Assembly (NCBI GenBank): GCA_022605955.1
Contig: JAKCOZ010000003.1
Location: 55,490,179 to 55,554,178 of the forward strand
Length of the DNA stretch: 64,000 nucleotides
Source of the DNA: Rallus limicola
Lineage: Eukaryota; Chordata; Aves; Gruiformes; Rallidae
Reading direction: 5' to 3'
Shown here piece by piece: positions 41,106 through 53,993 of this stretch. The translations under genes and the position numbers were made by a program. The notes beneath the pieces are model-generated. The model worked only from the letters and a program-made list of their open reading frames with translations, made no database searches and was not told where the DNA came from. How positions within the stretch are numbered: the stretch's first letter is position 1; each line of letters begins with the position of its first letter.

Positions 41106-41503
41106 TAAGCCTTTGCAGTGTCTGTAGTAAGAAACAAAAGTAGTATAATATTATTTTGTTCTAAATACTTTAAGTGATAACTATGAGATTATATTGATGC
41201 TGCAGTTTTATCTTCAATATTTCTTGTTGTGAAAAAGTTGGGTTTATTTTTATTGTTTGGAAACTGTATTTTGGTACAAAGAAGAGCCTTGCTTAATGTG
41301 TCTTTTTGAGAATGTTTAACCTCTATAAAGGCTGGTGGTGTTGGAATCTTCTATAACTTATTTAAATCGATGTTTAACCAGCACTTCATTCTTAATCTGT
41401 TATTTAAATATTAGCTGTTCGTTTTTTTTAAAAAGCAAAAAAAAAATAAAATAATAGCTTTCCCATAAAATACAAAATGGTCAAATTGTATTTCCTGTTC
41501 TTA

Positions 41504-41509
41504 AATAAA
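41504..41509 (+). terminator. FGF10: Candidate poly(A) signal AATAAA (distal)
   Basis: This is a canonical hexamer 2.1 kb after the FGF10 stop, followed about 40-70 bases later by a strongly G/T-rich stretch. Another AATAAA lies about 55 bases before it. Confidence 0.4.
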
Positions 41510-43040
41510 ATCAACTCTTTTAAACCCAAGAATTCACTGAGAGATATTTTGTCTCATAGTTGACGTTGTATTTTGTGGTACTTTATCTCCAGCTTTCTTC
41601 TTCACAAATGAGATGTGAAGGGAAATGGGGTTTTCATATTTTCTATGTACTTCCAAGTCCTAGCAAAACTTAACTACCATGACAAAAATTAGTTTCTGTT
41701 TAAAAATTCTAATAAATAATTAAAACTGGCAAGACATAATGGACCACCCGCAGTGAGCGTTCAATGTGAGCTTGGGAGAATGCAGTATTAGATGACTGCT
41801 TAAAGAACATTTAGGGTACAAATTAAATTCTCTTTTGACAGAATTGCCTAGATGAGTTGGTCAAGAAAGGTATTATGCATAAATATTATCATAATGCTCA
41901 AAACACCATGCTGCTCAAAGCCCCAGATCAGGAAATATCACTTTTCCAAAGTGAGTCGGGAGCCATTAGTAACATGAATAGTGATTTCTGAAATTTAACC
42001 AATAAAAAAAAAACCCACATTGAAGGGATCAATGGTTCATGTGTGTTTCATGTACCCATTGTAGTAGGAGCAAACTGCATACACTTTAGATAGATTATCA
42101 CAGATCCTCAACCATTAGCTGTTTTCTGTCCTCAGCAAAACAGACTCCTGAGCAAAAGAAAACAGGGGGAGGGATTTTTAAAAGGGAAACAAAAATCACT
42201 GAGAAACAATGTATAGTATGTCATATTTAAAGAAATATAATAAAATGTGGGGAATAGAGTATGAGTATCGTCTTTGTTTTATTAACCTGAAATTATATTG
42301 TGCAAGGAAGATGAAAAAGGAGGTCTCTGGTACTACAGGATGTGGTTTAGTGCTGTATAGCCCTGAAACAAAACAAAAATCACTTGAACATTTGTAAGTT
42401 TCTTTAATTTTTTGCATGTGTAAGTCAGCTATCTCCACACTAATAACAACCAAATGCTTTAGAGTCTTCCTGTAAGTATTCAAATTCACCTACTTTATAT
42501 GGTGAAAAAAGCCCAGTAAATTTAAAGCAAGTATATATGGTGCAAGAATGAAGTGGTTTAGGAAGAAGTTATACTCGCCTTTTTTTAAGTAAAGTTTAGA
42601 TATGGAAAAGTAGTGACATTGTATATCAGATTTCAAGGCATTTCAGGTTATAAAGTTTGCTAAAGATTAGTAAGTTTTAGTAATACATGAAAATGAGTAT
42701 ACAAGCACATCTTTATCATTCAAGCTCCTACTGAAACTGATTGTGTCTATTCACAGTCATAAGTGCTTCAAGGAGTGATCTTGATCCTAATGCATGAAGA
42801 CAGCCCCTCTTTTGAAGTATCAAGTATCATTATTTACTCTATTAAGTTAGACTGTAGGGCAGAATTCATCCCCCTGATTTCCTAGTAAATCAGAGAAGGA
42901 AAAGTACAACACATAACGCACATTTTCTGCTGCAGCTAATCAATGTGTGATTACTGATGGTGTTTTCCAGAAAAAGCTCATTGACCTGAAATCATTTCAG
43001 TGAAATTTCAAATAACAAACATAGGTTTAAGGAAAAAAAA

Positions 43041-43101
43041 GTGGGGGTGGGTGGGCTCAGGAGGGGAGGGTCTTGGGGGGGGGTGGTGGTGAGGGGGGGG
43101 T
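43041..43101 (+). repeat. G-rich low-complexity tract, G-quadruplex potential
   Basis: At least six runs of three or more G occur in 61 bases, including a 9-G run (43075-43083) and an 8-G run (43093-43100), separated by 1-7 base spacers. It stands in strongly AT-rich surroundings about 3.7 kb beyond the FGF10 stop. Folding is predicted from the run pattern only. Confidence 0.85.
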
Positions 43102-44305
43102 GTCACATCACATTATAAGCAAAAAGTAAAATATGAGAAATTAATATCGTTCAGACCTATCAAATTGTAATTTAGAGTTATGCTTCCCTGCTCAAATATT
43201 TGAATGTCATGTTTGATTATATGGAAGCTTTCTCAGAATCAGTTTTGGGATTTTCTAATGAAGCACAGTGAATCTCAAGCTACTTAATTGATGTCTTTGC
43301 ACTCACTAATCCCAGGAAAAAAATGTAGTATATCCTTTGTCCACTACAATGATATAAAGAAAATACTTCTGTGAAAGGCAATGTAAAGGAACCATGACTA
43401 AGCCTCAAGTAACTGATATGGGAGCACTGACCTCTAAGTTACTGCAGTACAAATGAAGAGAATTTGCACTCCTAAAATTCCCCACCAGTACCTTTACAGA
43501 TGCCACTGTACACTGTTTCATAAATGCAAAATATTAACCCATGCAACTGAATAAATGGATATGCTGGGGATGATTTCAGAAATACGTGTTCTATCAGACA
43601 ATTGTCCAGTTATGAGGGTATGAGAACTGCAATATTTTGGGAAAAAAAAATAATCAGAGAGTACCCCGCTGTATAGTTCTGTTAAAAATAACTAGGGGTT
43701 TGACAGTATATAGATAATGTATGACAGTGGAAAAAACAGTATATTTGCATCAAATCTTGGACTCTATATTTAACTTGCAATAACGTAGTAAGTGAAGAAT
43801 CAAGATTATTACAAATTCTTTATTAGCACTGAAATATAAAGCATGCATACCTTTAATGTACTCATTCATCCAGGCTCCAGACATAATATTTCACCATCTG
43901 AATTATTCTGTGGCTTGGTTTAAATTATGTTATATGATTTGATTATGAAACTGTTTTACTAATTTTTCAATGAACTCTTAACCGTTTCATTTGCTAACAG
44001 TCTTCACAGAAGTCTGGGAAAAGGGTCATCTATACCTGAATATGCACCTTTTCCTACCTATAAATAGCTGAAAAAACCAGATTACATTCAATGTTGTACA
44101 TGCAGGAACTTGCCTTATTTGGTGAGGTGTGTCTGAGTGGGATGAAAAAGTAACCTTCTCAATCCATTATTTTCATGATGTCCTGCCAATTTGTATACTT
44201 TCTTGCATTAGAAATACTCTTGAAACCTCATTTCCTTATGTTTCCAAAACATACATCATGAATATAAACACTTTAGCTTTCTCTTCTACTTCTTTTTTTT
44301 TTCTT

Positions 44306-44360
44306 AGCAACTTCTTAACAAGTCTCAACAAGTAATTTCAAGCAACTTCTTAACAAGTCT
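44306..44360. repeat. Direct repeat of 20 bp, 35 bp period
   Basis: The 20-mer agcaacttcttaacaagtct occurs at 44306-44325 and again at 44341-44360. Related cttagcaac text lies on both sides. This is a small local duplication. Confidence 0.9.
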
Positions 44361-47027
44361 CTTAGCAACACTCAGAAACGAAACTGCCTTATCAGGACTC
44401 TGTACATACAACTTAACATACTTTGCAATTTGTATTGAAAATAATGTTTTCAGCTTGGTCTTCTAGTATCCATGTCAGTAGGTTCCATGAAAATAACTAC
44501 AAGAAAAAACATCATTTCTACTCAGTTGTACAAAGACTAGCCCAGGAACATCAGAATCTCAGAAAAAAAACCCTCAATAAACATATTCTAGATATTAGGG
44601 TCAATAGGCTGTGACCTTTTAGGCTATATTTCTACAAATCACAATAAAAATACAGTTTCAGGTGTAAATAAAAATCACAGTGTAAGTATTAACGAGGTAC
44701 TTAAAAATTTGCACTAAAAAGTGTGCAGAAAAAACATTCTTCCTTTAATCTTCCTGAAAAATAAGAGTTTTCAGTTTACTCTTGTACTGCTAACTATGCA
44801 TAGCATATTTCATGTCCAGTTGTAGCAATTTCCTATGATTTCTTCCTTCATTTACATGTAGTGATGTCCCTAAACAAGGTTTATATATTCTTCACTGAGG
44901 GAGCTTGGACAACTTATGTCTGCAATATGCTGTCATTAAAATAAGACTCATTTCTGGTTGCATGTAGAACATGGCACAGCTATCCAGTGATAGTATAATA
45001 TTTTGATAACCCCTGGCTCCCCTGAAGCTATCCATATACATACTAGTATACATGCAAATTAGGTTCAAATGTTAAATATGTATTGTGAGGAAAACTTGGA
45101 TGTAATAATAAACATTATGCACAAAATAAACTGCAAGTGGCGATTTATTTTTCTCCTTTGCATGGTTCACTCAAGGAAAAGGAAACAGAAGGAAAGGATC
45201 TGATAATATTGCTATTTACAATCTTCAGTGCTCTCTTTAATTGGTAGCCAATATGCGACCTGTGCTGGTCTTTGACTGGTTCTTGTTTCAGTGATGAAAT
45301 AGAATGGAGATATCAGCAATCTTGTAAAAGAAGGGTCAGCCTCTTTCTCTTATGTTCAGCCAATTTGACTTACCAAATGCTACTGATACAGCATACAGAT
45401 TATGCTCCCCTAAATATAGATTAAGCTAAAAGATTCCAGCTTTGGAAGAAGAGATAAAGCTTTGCTTATCCTATTAAATGAGTACTGTATCCTTTGCCTG
45501 ACAGAGATGGGTAAGATTTAAGTCATTCATTTATTTAACTGATTGTTTATTAAATGCTCTGAGGTGGATGTTATATAGTGTGAGAAAGATAAATAGTCTT
45601 GCTGATAGTCATAATTCTTATATTTATATGGTAACTGGGAGGTGGGGTGTCAAGACAGTTAGAGCATGTCATCACTGAGTTGTAAAGGATGCCTGAGCCT
45701 CCAGGTTGAGAAAATGGCTTATCCAGAAGCAATTTTAGGCCTTTCACTCCCCTGACTGCTCTAACATCTTAAGCATTCTCCACATTAAAGTCACAACACA
45801 TTTGACTCTGGCTATGTGGTTGGATGTAGACTGTGAAGCACATTCTGTTCAGTCAGAAAGTGATAATGGCCAAGTTTAAGTCACCTACGGCAATCATGTT
45901 TCTTCCCCTTCACTCTTCTAATGTTTTTCCTGGACCTCTTGTCTGAATCCTGACACAAATGCAATTTTTCTTCATTGCACTTGAAATGCAATACACCACA
46001 AGGCTTCTAACACCATTCTTATGTGTATCAAGTACTACAGATAAAAAATTCACTTGTGAAAAAAAATCATTGAAAACTGTCAGATGACACCTTGCAAACA
46101 CAGCCATTGCTGAAAACTGCCTTTGACACACAGGACTGGATGTAAGAGCATTTCTGTGCAGGTGTTCTACTTGGGATTAAGCTTTACATATATTAGATTT
46201 TTCCAAGCTTGTAATTTATTTTTCCATGAAAGACTTCAGTAATCTTCAGACAGTTGTCTCAGCTTGTCCACTGAGAACTATTAATACTAGATGCCATGTT
46301 TTGTCCCAGGAAGTACTTGAGCTTCTTAGTGCTGGACTTTGGAAGTGTATTTAAATACTATACAATTGCTCCATTCTTCTGCTTGCCACAATTTTATGTC
46401 CTCCTGTTGGAGGCAGGACATTTTAGAGGATATTTTTCAATCTGGCACATGATGGCTTTTCTCACAGTTTATTTGGCATGTCCATAATTCCATTTTGGCT
46501 TCTAGTCCCATCAAACCACTGCCCTTACACAGATCAACACATAAGCAATTCTGCAGTAGGTGGGCATGACTGGCTCTATTCACACTCACTGCATGCATCT
46601 AAGTCATTTGGGAAACATAGACACAGTATATATAATGTACCCCAGAAAGTCAGACTCCCAACTTCTACTCTACAGGTGATATCTGTGTCAAATAAAATCA
46701 AGATACTGTGAGACTATGTAAGAAATACTTAAACATTTCTGTTCAACATGTTTATATTAGCTTACTAAATCAAACTGGAATGAAAGAGGTACCCCGTAGA
46801 AAATTCTTCAAAATAATCCTGAATTGACGGTCCTAGAGACTGATATCTCCTCTAAAACTGCAATGCTTATGGCCATCATATGACAGCATTTTCTTAGTAC
46901 CGTCTACAAATCTTTTGAGACAAATCAGGTCTATTTGTGTTGACTTTTTTCATACGTGTCCAATTGGGCTATTCTGCTGTGTTCATAAATAAAATATCTG
47001 TTTTCCATCAATAGCTTCCATCAGTAG

Positions 47028-47049
47028 TTCCCTTACTTCAGTAAGGGAA
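47028..47049. repeat. Perfect 10 bp inverted repeat
   Basis: The arms ttcccttact and agtaagggaa are separated by two bases (tc). It is a short stem with no known function. Confidence 0.75.
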
Positions 47050-47975
47050 ATTTAAGTTCAAGTACTTTGAAAAACCTTTATACTACTAAGAGCTCTGAAG
47101 TAAATTGATTAGGGTAACTGTACAACTTTCTGAGTTTCAAGCATGTAAGAGCTGTCAGGAATTGTTTACTTTGTTGATCCTGACACAGGCAGGAGAATGG
47201 AATAGCTCTCTTCCAAGGTCCCTTATAGCAGTATTTTATATGATTCTGTGAATCATCAATTGAATCCAGATAAAAAAACTAGACTGTCAGCTAGAGTCAC
47301 AGCTTTCAATCACCAATAGGCTCAAACTCAAGCCCGTAACATGTAGAGATCTGATAATCTGATAAAAAAGTACCAAGAGCTACCCAGTTCTCCCCACCTC
47401 AATTATTTTATACAAGTGTGTTGCAGTGTTAAACAGTAAGAAAACATAAGTAGCTAAAATTTTTCTTACTAAAAGAAACCAAAGTGACTAAAAGCAGCCC
47501 AAGTATAAGTTTTATCAGCAGAACACAAACTCTTCCAGGAAACGTCAGAAAGATGGTATTTGGTCCCTTTTTACTAACCTTTAGAGAGAGATGCAATCTG
47601 GGTCTGACTCAAGCTTCCATTGCACACTGATTGCAGGAAATGAGACTGACCCAGGCAGTTACATTATGCAAAGGTCAATATCCACCTCCTTTTGACATTT
47701 AGTAACTTGCACAAAAAGCAAAAGATAATTTTGATAGATAATTGCTATGTTTTCCAGTGGTCCTTGCAAGAGTAATGTTACAGTGAATAAACATCTCAAC
47801 TAACCCACTCCTCCTCAAAATGTGCTATGGCCTATCAGTTGACTTATGGATCCTGTCCAAGAACCTTTACTTATTTGAACTATCACTAACAGCACTATAA
47901 ATTAACTAGTAAATCAATTTGTTCTGTTTAATGCAAGGTTTTGATCTGATGGGAGCTTAATACATTGTAGTGCTC

Positions 47976-47992
47976 TTTTTTTTTTTTTTTTT
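47976..47992. repeat. Poly(T) run, 17 bases
   Basis: This is an uninterrupted T run. It is not preceded or followed by a recognisable retrotransposed gene. Confidence 0.9.
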
Positions 47993-48261
47993 GTTGTTCA
48001 TTTTTAAAGCAAGTATGGCAGATGATGACTGACCCCGCATTATATTGAGCCCTCTATTTACAGTGGGGACAGCTCAGCCACTTAGTTTCTTCTTCTCACA
48101 CTCTATATCACAATTTTATATAAGCCCTGAAAAGAAGGACTGTTCTAAGGAAGATTGAAACTAATTAAGTTTGGGACTATGCTGTGTCTGCTTAAAATCT
48201 GTAAGCATGGAGAGGATTCAGCCTAACTAAAATAAAGGGAGGAGAGGGTAAAAGAATTTAT

Positions 48262-48419
48262 AGTGATTCTGTCCCTCCACTCTGTTCTCATAAGACCCCC
48301 ACCTGTAGCACTCTATCCAACTCTGGGGTCCCCAGGACAAGAAAGATATGGAGCTGGTGGTGGTGGATCACAAAGATGATCAGAGGGCTGGAGAACCACT
48401 GCTAGTATAAGGAGACCAG
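48262..48419 (+). mobile_element. CR1 LINE internal fragment
   Basis: The text follows CR1 ORF2 in order: tgattctgtccctccactctg-like, agacccccacctgtagcact, aactctggggtccccaggac, then aagatgatcagagggctgga. These correspond to the [13 protein letters not shown] and ATKMIRGLE parts of the protein. The frame is broken and both ends are lost. It is the first recognised element downstream of FGF10. Confidence 0.85.
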
Positions 48420-51400
48420 AAAATCATATAAGGCATATTAGTGGAGCCCTCTTTAAGTGTGGTCAAAGACAGAAATACAAAGAAAGGATGACAAGCTTTG
48501 TGACAGAAGAATGATTTCAGCACCTCGTTCTTAATACTTGTAATGATGGTACTTGGCACACTGGGCATCCCAGCCAAAGAGCAATAGGACAAAATTCTTA
48601 AAGTGTGTGATCAGGATGGTCTTCTCAGAAGAAGGCCCATCTTTCTCACTTAATAGGTTCAGGAAGGAATTAGAAGTAAATTGATAGTTACTTGCTTGGA
48701 ATATAGTCTCTAAACAGGACTTAGTTATTTTAATTTAGAAAACAACATTCTTCAAAAAAACATAGTAAACACAGTTGTGCTTTGGAAGAAAATATTAGAT
48801 GTATTTCAGAAAAGCATAAGATGAACCTTCCCAATGTACCATAATGACCAACATAAATGTTCAGTGTTATTCACGAGCAGCAGGATTAACTGTGTCAACC
48901 AAGAGGCGTCGGAAGGGAGAGGGGATAGATCTAGAGTTACATATGAGACTTTTACCAACAATGTTTTACCTCTACTAACTTCTTTAAGCAAGGAGTTAGC
49001 TCAAAGCTATGTTACATGGAAAAGTTGCGGGAAAAGTAGATCCTTAAGATTTACTTAGCAGGTATGCCATAAGTGCAACAAGGTGGTAGAAGGAGTTTTA
49101 GGCATAGGGGATCATTGCAACAAACTGCTGGATGAGGACAGACATCTTGTCACAAAAGCAATAGAATTTAAATGTAGCTAGGCCAGGAAGCACAACAGTG
49201 GAAATAAGAAGTATTGCAAAGAATGAGTTAAATTAACTTTGCAAAATCTCACAGAAAAGGTTCAATTTAAGTTTTGGGCACTGCCTGAGCCTGAGGGAGA
49301 AGTTCAAATTTTCTTCAAATCCAGACCTAGAAGCAAATTACTATTTGGTTCTAATTATTAAATTAAACGTGATTTTTGTTTGTTTCAGTCCCTCCCAGAT
49401 TGTCCATGTTGTAAACATTTTACTGGTAACATTATTGTGTTTTATGTAAATATGGAGCATTTTCTTAACTTGAGCCAGATCACATTTAAAACAAGCACCA
49501 TATAACAAGGACATCCCTAATTAGACAGAAAACAGCTGGCAGTACTATTGCAATACATAGAAATCTTGTGCTGTTTCCTCTCTTTTTTTTTATTGAGCAT
49601 GAAATCCACAACAGATTTCTTGCCACCTAGGTAGAATTGAGCAAGACACACTCTCGCTCTTATTCTACCCTGCTAACACATATAGTCAGCCCTATATGGA
49701 GACACAGCATTGACTCTGGGACTGCGCAGCAGTTTGTGTTTACCCAGACACGATATGGACCCTGAGCCAACCCATGGGCTTCTACAGGGCACACTGAGGC
49801 AGTTTAGAATGCATGATAAACCAGTTCTCTGCCATTCAATACACCTTAGAAAATCCATCAGGGAAGAGGTTCTTCATTTTGGCAGCTGTTCTCAGTTGCC
49901 ACACAACATCAGATGTCACTCTTCAGAAGAAAGGCAACCTAAAGCAAGAATAGAAATAGCTTGCACAGCAGAAAAAGGACATATAGAGCTAATGTAGTCA
50001 GTGGTTTATGGCATGTTCAATTAGAGGACTCTGCTCTAAATATTGCTTCCTAGAAAGACCAAAATAAGCAAGAGAAAAGAAAAGATCAGAAAATATTTTT
50101 GAATTTAGGAAGAGAAAAGCCAAAGCAACATAAATGCAAGAGGCTGGCTGCACAGTGAGCTGGCAGACACAGACTGGTGTGGTTATCTATATTTAATATA
50201 TTGTCTGCAGTGAACAAAATAACTCCATCACTAGAAGAAATGATCTAACCATTCATTGCAACACTTGAAATTTTTTATGAACTGTTGTTTCAACACTCCC
50301 ATGACTGTTGTGCCTTCAATTATGAGTAATCATGTGACTGAGTTTTATACACATATTTAAATGTAGATTTTTGTGAAATTGCTCTTGCAAACATGATAAT
50401 TGTCTTTCTCTCATCTACCCAAAATACATGAAAGTAGTCACTTCTTCATCTTCACAAATTTATCTATCATAAATATATGTAGTTCAATCAGTTTATAACT
50501 GACTACAGCCTAATTCCTGTTTGAATAAAGCATATTGTCTTGAAAATAATCTTTACAGGTGAAGCTGAAGAGAGAGTCCAGTTTTGTCCCAGTAACAGGC
50601 TATATTTAAAATTTAGCTGTTTAATACAAACCTTAGTTTCAATTCTATGTTCTTGCACTGGAGCTAAAAGGCAGTGATATCTCTGTGAAGGACCAGAATA
50701 AAGTCACTCTCAACACATTCTGAATAGAATTCTTTCAGTTGTTCAACATAAGGCACATCTCTCCTCCTCTGATAATGTTTAAGACTTTTTTGTGTGGCAG
50801 CATCTATGGTGTCTACATTATCCTCCCATGCAGACCCAAACCAAAACTTTCAGTTTTATCACCCCTGCTTATAAGTCTGAGGACTAGACTAGTTCAATTT
50901 TTGCCACAGAATGCTTTTTTATGAAGTTAGTTTATACCAATGTGTATGTTTGTGTTTATGTCCAGGTCATTAATTGAAATCACTAATAACATCAGGCCTA
51001 AGATGCTCACTTCTGGAACTCGAGTCTAACTGCTTTATTCAGTTACTTTTCTCCGATTCCTACTTTGTGCCAATTGGTATATTATTTAACATGTTTTACT
51101 GCTTTTTTGGTATGTTGCTTTTTGTAACTACAATATGACATGATGCTAGATGGCAAGTTTATAAAATGTAGTATATCTACACAGTTACTTTTATCTATCA
51201 AAATGGTTATCCTATTAAAGAAAATCTAATTTACTTCATAAGGTCTAAATTTCCTTTGAGGTCTATTAGCTATTGCTATGCTTTCATTCTGTGGTTCACT
51301 AATCCTGTGGCAGAAATTATATAATGCTGGCTGACTTATATACCCCTGAGTTATCCTACATTCCTTTCTTATGATAATTACAGTTTTGTATACTACATAT

Positions 51401-52260
51401 AAGGAATCTGATTTAGTTTAATGATTTTGAATGTATATTTTGAAGAATTCCCAAGGAATCCAAAGGATTAAGAAAAACATATCTGTCAAGATGCCTAACT
51501 TGCTGAACATAGGTTTACATCTCCATTTCCACTGAATCTGCAAATGGGCTGAAAATTCTTCATCTAGTTATTAAGACAACGGATTGCTGTAGGAACATAA
51601 GAAAAAAAATCCATGTTGTTTTTGTTGCTTATGAATTGTTAATAGTAAGTCATATACAAAATGTGAAAGCTTATCTAGTAAAACAATCAAGTAATGAATG
51701 ATTGAATCTCTCAGAAAATTTGTAATTCATTTTCTATTTCCCTGGTACTTGTTACTTTTATCAGTGAGTTTGAGACATAAAACTGCGAATTCCTATTTAT
51801 AGAAATTCTGCCGCTTCTTCAAGTAGCCTGTTTGGGTTTTCAACTGGCTTTTCAATGTGAAAGTTTTTCTTAATATTAATATAAATGGTCTGTGCTACAA
51901 ATAAATGAAAATAATGCATGTTTCAGGCCTTTTGCAGGTTCACACTGAAAGCAATTGATCACCATCTTCTTTGCAATAACTTTTTATGCATTTGAAGCCT
52001 GCTATCATGTCCCTTCATTCTTCTGTTTTTCAGATAGAACAAATTAAATTCTTTCCTACTTGCATTGGAGGTCATGTTTTCTAAACTGCTTATTATCCAT
52101 ACTATTTATGATAAGTTATCTTACATTTCTCTGTCTTTCAGAAAAAGTCCCCTCTTCCCAAAAAGTGCTCACCAGTACCAGATAGCATAAAATCAATGCA
52201 TCCTCAACCTAACAAAAGACACATCTTTTCATAACAGTCTGGAATTATATTTGTCCCACT
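48420..52260. other. Intergenic, nothing recognised
   Basis: AT-rich DNA without recognised genes or repeats. The longest reading frames are under 100 codons and resemble no family I know. Confidence 0.65.
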
Positions 52261-53348
52261 TATAAAAGAGCATTTGAAAAACTGGCTGCCACTGGCCTAG
52301 ACAGGGGGACCCTCAGATGGGTTAAAAACTGGGTGGATGGCTGGGCCCAAAGGGTGGTGGTAAATGGAACAAAATCCAGCTGGACGCTGGTCACAAGTGG
52401 TGTCCCACAGGGCTCAATCCTGGGTCCAGTTTTGTTCAAGAACTTTATCACTGACCTGGATGAAGGGATGGAATGCTCCCTCAGAAAGTTTGCAGATGAC
52501 ACTAAGCTGGGAGGAAGTGTTGATCTGCCTGAGGGTAGGGAGGCTCTTCAGAGGGATCTGAACAGGCTCAACCTATGGGCTGAGACCAAGGGGATGAAGT
52601 TTAACAAGGCCAAGTGTAGAGTCCTGAACCTGGGACATAACAACCCCATGCAGCTCTACAGGCTTGTGGCAGACTGGCTAGAGAGCTGTCAGGCAGAGAA
52701 GGACCTGGGGGTGTGGGTTGACTGCAGGCTGAATATAAGTCAGCAGTGTGCCCAGGTGGCCAGGAAAACCAATGGCATCCTGGCTTGTGTTAAAAACAGT
52801 GTGGCCTGTAGGTCTAGGGAAGTGGTTGTGCTCCTGTATTTGGCATTGGTGAGACTGCACCTCGAGTGCTGTGTCCAGTTCTGGGCTCCTCACCATAAGA
52901 AGGATGTTGAGGTCCTTGAGCGAGTCCAGAGAAGGGCAACCAGGCTGGTGAAGGGGCTGGAGGAATGGCTGAGGGAGCTGGGGATATTTAGCCTGGAGAA
53001 GAGGAGGCTGAGGGGAGACCTTATCACCACCTACAACTACCCAGAGGGAGGTTGCAGAGAGGTTGGCGATGGTCTCTTCAGCCAAGTGACAGGAGTAAGG
53101 AGAAAGGGACATGGCAAGAAGCTGCACCAGGGCAGATTCAGCTTAGATGTTAGGAAAAAATTTTTTACTGAAAGAGTTGTTGGGGCCTGTTGAACAGGCT
53201 GCCCAGGGAGGTAGTTGAGTCAGCTTCCCTAGATGTGTTTAATAAAAGGGTAGATGAGGTACTTAGGGATATGGTTTAGCTTAGGATGGGAATGGTTGGA
53301 CTTGATGATCATACAGGTCTTTTCCTACCTTTTGATTCTGTGATTCAC
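52261..53348 (+). mobile_element. CR1 LINE with a long open reverse-transcriptase frame, 5'-truncated
   Basis: One frame is open from 52261 to a stop after 53193, about 311 codons, covering the second half of the CR1 ORF2 reverse transcriptase and its C-terminal region. Visible motifs in order are [19 protein letters not shown], palm motif [13 protein letters not shown], the catalytic motif C as FADD (FADDTKLGG), then [33 protein letters not shown] and [11 protein letters not shown]. The protein ends early because the frame shifts just before the usual NRLPREVV segment (tgttgaacaggctgcccagg). The element finishes in the CR1 3' tail (gattctgtgattc, 53334-53346). The endonuclease half and motif A are absent, so it cannot be autonomous. 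It is among the least decayed copies in the window. Confidence 0.95.
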
Positions 53349-53993
53349 TCAGATCTGTGTCTCCGTCTTGATTCCTGCATTTTCAAGGCAGTCTGCCCAT
53401 TATCTAGTCATGGAGTCAATGAACACAAGTATGACAGTTTTCTATCGCCCCTGACCTCACTTTATATTATTTCCACTGAGACTGTATGCCCCTAGTTTGC
53501 CTAGCATGGAACAGAGGACTGAATGGAAAACATCCTACCATGGCAGCTTAATACTAACCCATACAGAGCCAAAATTCATATAAACTAAGAATTTCCTCTC
53601 TTTGCCCTCCAGCTTTACTCTCTAAAATCTACTATCTACTCCTGCGTTGACTACTTAGTTAACAGGTTTCCTTCTTTAGATCCAGAAAGTAAGAGCCAAA
53701 CTAAATTGGCTGGGTTTTTATATAAACCTCATATAGGCAATTGTTTACTTTAGTTAGTTTACTCTATCATGTAACATGTGTAACATGTTTACTTTACTCT
53801 AACACTTGCCAAGCCTGAGTGCCTAACAGACAGCTAACTGCATCTATAATAATCTAAAGCAATCCTACACATCCAAGGTATTGTTTTCTAAGTATCTGGA
53901 AATAAGTAGTTAGCCTGCATGTTGTAATAGACCATTTTCTGAACATTACCTCCAATGTTATACAATACAGAACAAAACAGGAACATCTGTTAT
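53349..53993. other. Spacer between CR1 copies, nothing recognised
   Basis: About 640 bp of unique-looking AT-rich DNA with a small acatgt-containing duplication near 53770-53800. No coding frame is supported. Confidence 0.6.

Larger units (their letters stand above)
39399..41530 (+). other. FGF10: FGF10 3' UTR (end estimated)
   Basis: AT-rich, non-coding sequence follows the stop codon. AATAAA hexamers that could direct cleavage lie at 39473-39478, 41100-41105 and 41504-41509. The last is followed by a GT-rich stretch near 41550-41580, and 41100 by tgcagtgtctgtagt. Many FGF10 transcripts have a long 3' UTR, so I favour a distal site, but the true end needs RNA data. No mobile element is recognised here. 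Confidence 0.55.
41531..48261. other. Intergenic, no gene or mobile element recognised
   Basis: About 6.7 kb of AT-rich DNA lies downstream of FGF10. Reading frames are below 100 codons and show no homology I know. Only simple repeats and short inverted or direct repeats, listed separately, stand out. Confidence 0.7.

Noticed and set aside
47190..47250. Possible CR1 tail (ctcttccaaggtccctta ... atgattctgtga)
   Set aside because: About 45 weakly matching bases; too short and diverged to claim.
52678..53127. 149-codon minus-strand frame
   Set aside because: Antisense shadow of the CR1 reverse-transcriptase frame.
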